NCBI GenBank assembly: GCA_022496185.1
Contig: WTXG01000004.1
Span: 868,001-932,000 of the forward strand
From: Multifurca ochricompacta
Taxonomy: Eukaryota > Basidiomycota > Agaricomycetes > Russulales > Russulaceae
Length of the DNA: 64,000 bases
Direction of reading: 5' to 3'
Shown here: positions 63,657-64,000 of the stretch, one piece after another
Layout of the letters: each line of letters opens with the position of its first letter
How positions within the stretch are numbered: position 1 is the first letter of the stretch
Program-made: the position numbers and the translations under genes
The notes under the pieces: model-generated
Told to the model about the DNA's origin: nothing
Database searches by the model: none
The model's input: the letters and a program-made list of their open reading frames with translations, nothing else

Positions 63657-64000
63657 TCAGTTGATCTTGGGTTCGAAAGCAGCGAGCCATGGGTATCCCA
63701 GAATAAGATCTTCGTCTCCTAGATCCGTAATTAGGAAACGAATATTCTTCGTAGTTTCTCCAACCTGGACTTTCAGGTCCGTGTAGTGAGTGATCTTTCC
63801 GGTGCGATTGGCCGTTCCGTCAATATTCCAGATATTCTTTTCCTGGGGAAGTGCCAGCCTTCCCAAACCCATTGTTCTGATTAGTCGTGGGTGAATGAAG
63901 TTATCCGTGGCTCTGGAGTCCACTAGAATGTCTCGATCGGCCGTCCTCTGTGTAGTTTCAAAATGGACTGGTATTTTTAATGACTTGAATCGACTAGCAT
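63657..64000 (-). pseudogene. Ty3/gypsy protease region (partial, damaged)
   Basis: In the same frame as Pol, open from the right window edge to a TGA at 63657. It carries RTADRDILVDSRATDNFIHP and GYPWLAAFEPKIN. The retroviral-type protease active site D-S/T-G reads DSR here, consistent with one G-to-A change (GGA to AGA). The TGA separates it from RT. Both changes should stop normal polyprotein processing. Confidence 0.8.

Larger units (their letters stand above)
57655..64000 (-). mobile_element. Ty3/gypsy chromovirus internal region (partial)
   Basis: Internal domain of a chromodomain-bearing LTR retrotransposon running off the window's right edge. Order in element orientation: protease, reverse transcriptase, RNase H, integrase, chromodomain, then an extra downstream frame, polypurine tract and 3' LTR. 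Gag, the primer-binding site and the 5' LTR are outside. A Tc1-derived insert at 58615-60233 interrupts the downstream frame. Confidence 0.9.

Overview
This 64 kb window reads as nuclear DNA of a filamentous basidiomycete, probably an agaricomycete. Genes are dense, on both strands, and cut by many 45-80 bp GT-AG introns. The gene families are fungal: a TDT transporter, Shg1, an aryl-alcohol-oxidase-like GMC enzyme, a psi-factor-type fatty acid oxygenase and a Cdc15/Cdc7-type kinase. The right end is a chromodomain Ty3/gypsy retrotransposon carrying a Tc1/mariner-derived insertion. I cannot name the genus.

Layout, left to right: TDT-family anion transporter (-); mitochondrial phosphate carrier, Shg1-like COMPASS subunit and Rkm5-like methyltransferase (+, +, +); secreted GMC oxidoreductase with a GPI-like tail (-); a gene-poor 4 kb; secreted aspartic protease (+); COQ6 (-) divergent from SEC6 (+) across a CA/CT microsatellite promoter; a Dpb4/POLE3-like histone-fold protein (+); an ABCC-type ABC transporter (+); a very large CH-kinase-C1 protein of the Cdc7/Cdc15/SepH group (-); a Bye1-like PHD-TFIIS-SPOC protein (+); QNS1 NAD synthetase (+); a Ppo-type dioxygenase/P450 fusion (+); a PEBP fragment and an intact secreted PEBP gene (-, -); then transposon territory from about 57.06 kb to the edge.

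The left 53 kb is mostly housekeeping: phosphate import, ubiquinone and NAD synthesis, exocytosis, DNA polymerase epsilon, transcription elongation and septation signalling. Secreted or niche-facing genes are interspersed (GMC oxidase, aspartic protease, ABC exporter, oxylipin synthase, PEBP). No biosynthetic cluster is evident.

Two cross-cutting points. First, about a dozen places in at least eight genes need one extra base to keep a conserved protein in frame, and the change is always a loss. Essential genes (SEC6, the pol epsilon subunit) are among them, so residual single-base deletions in the assembly are more likely than mass pseudogenisation; gene models here should be treated accordingly. 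Second, the retrotransposon has an unusual extra reading frame downstream of integrase, with zinc knuckles. A palindromic Tc1 derivative sits in it with a clean TA duplication, and removing the insert restores the frame exactly.
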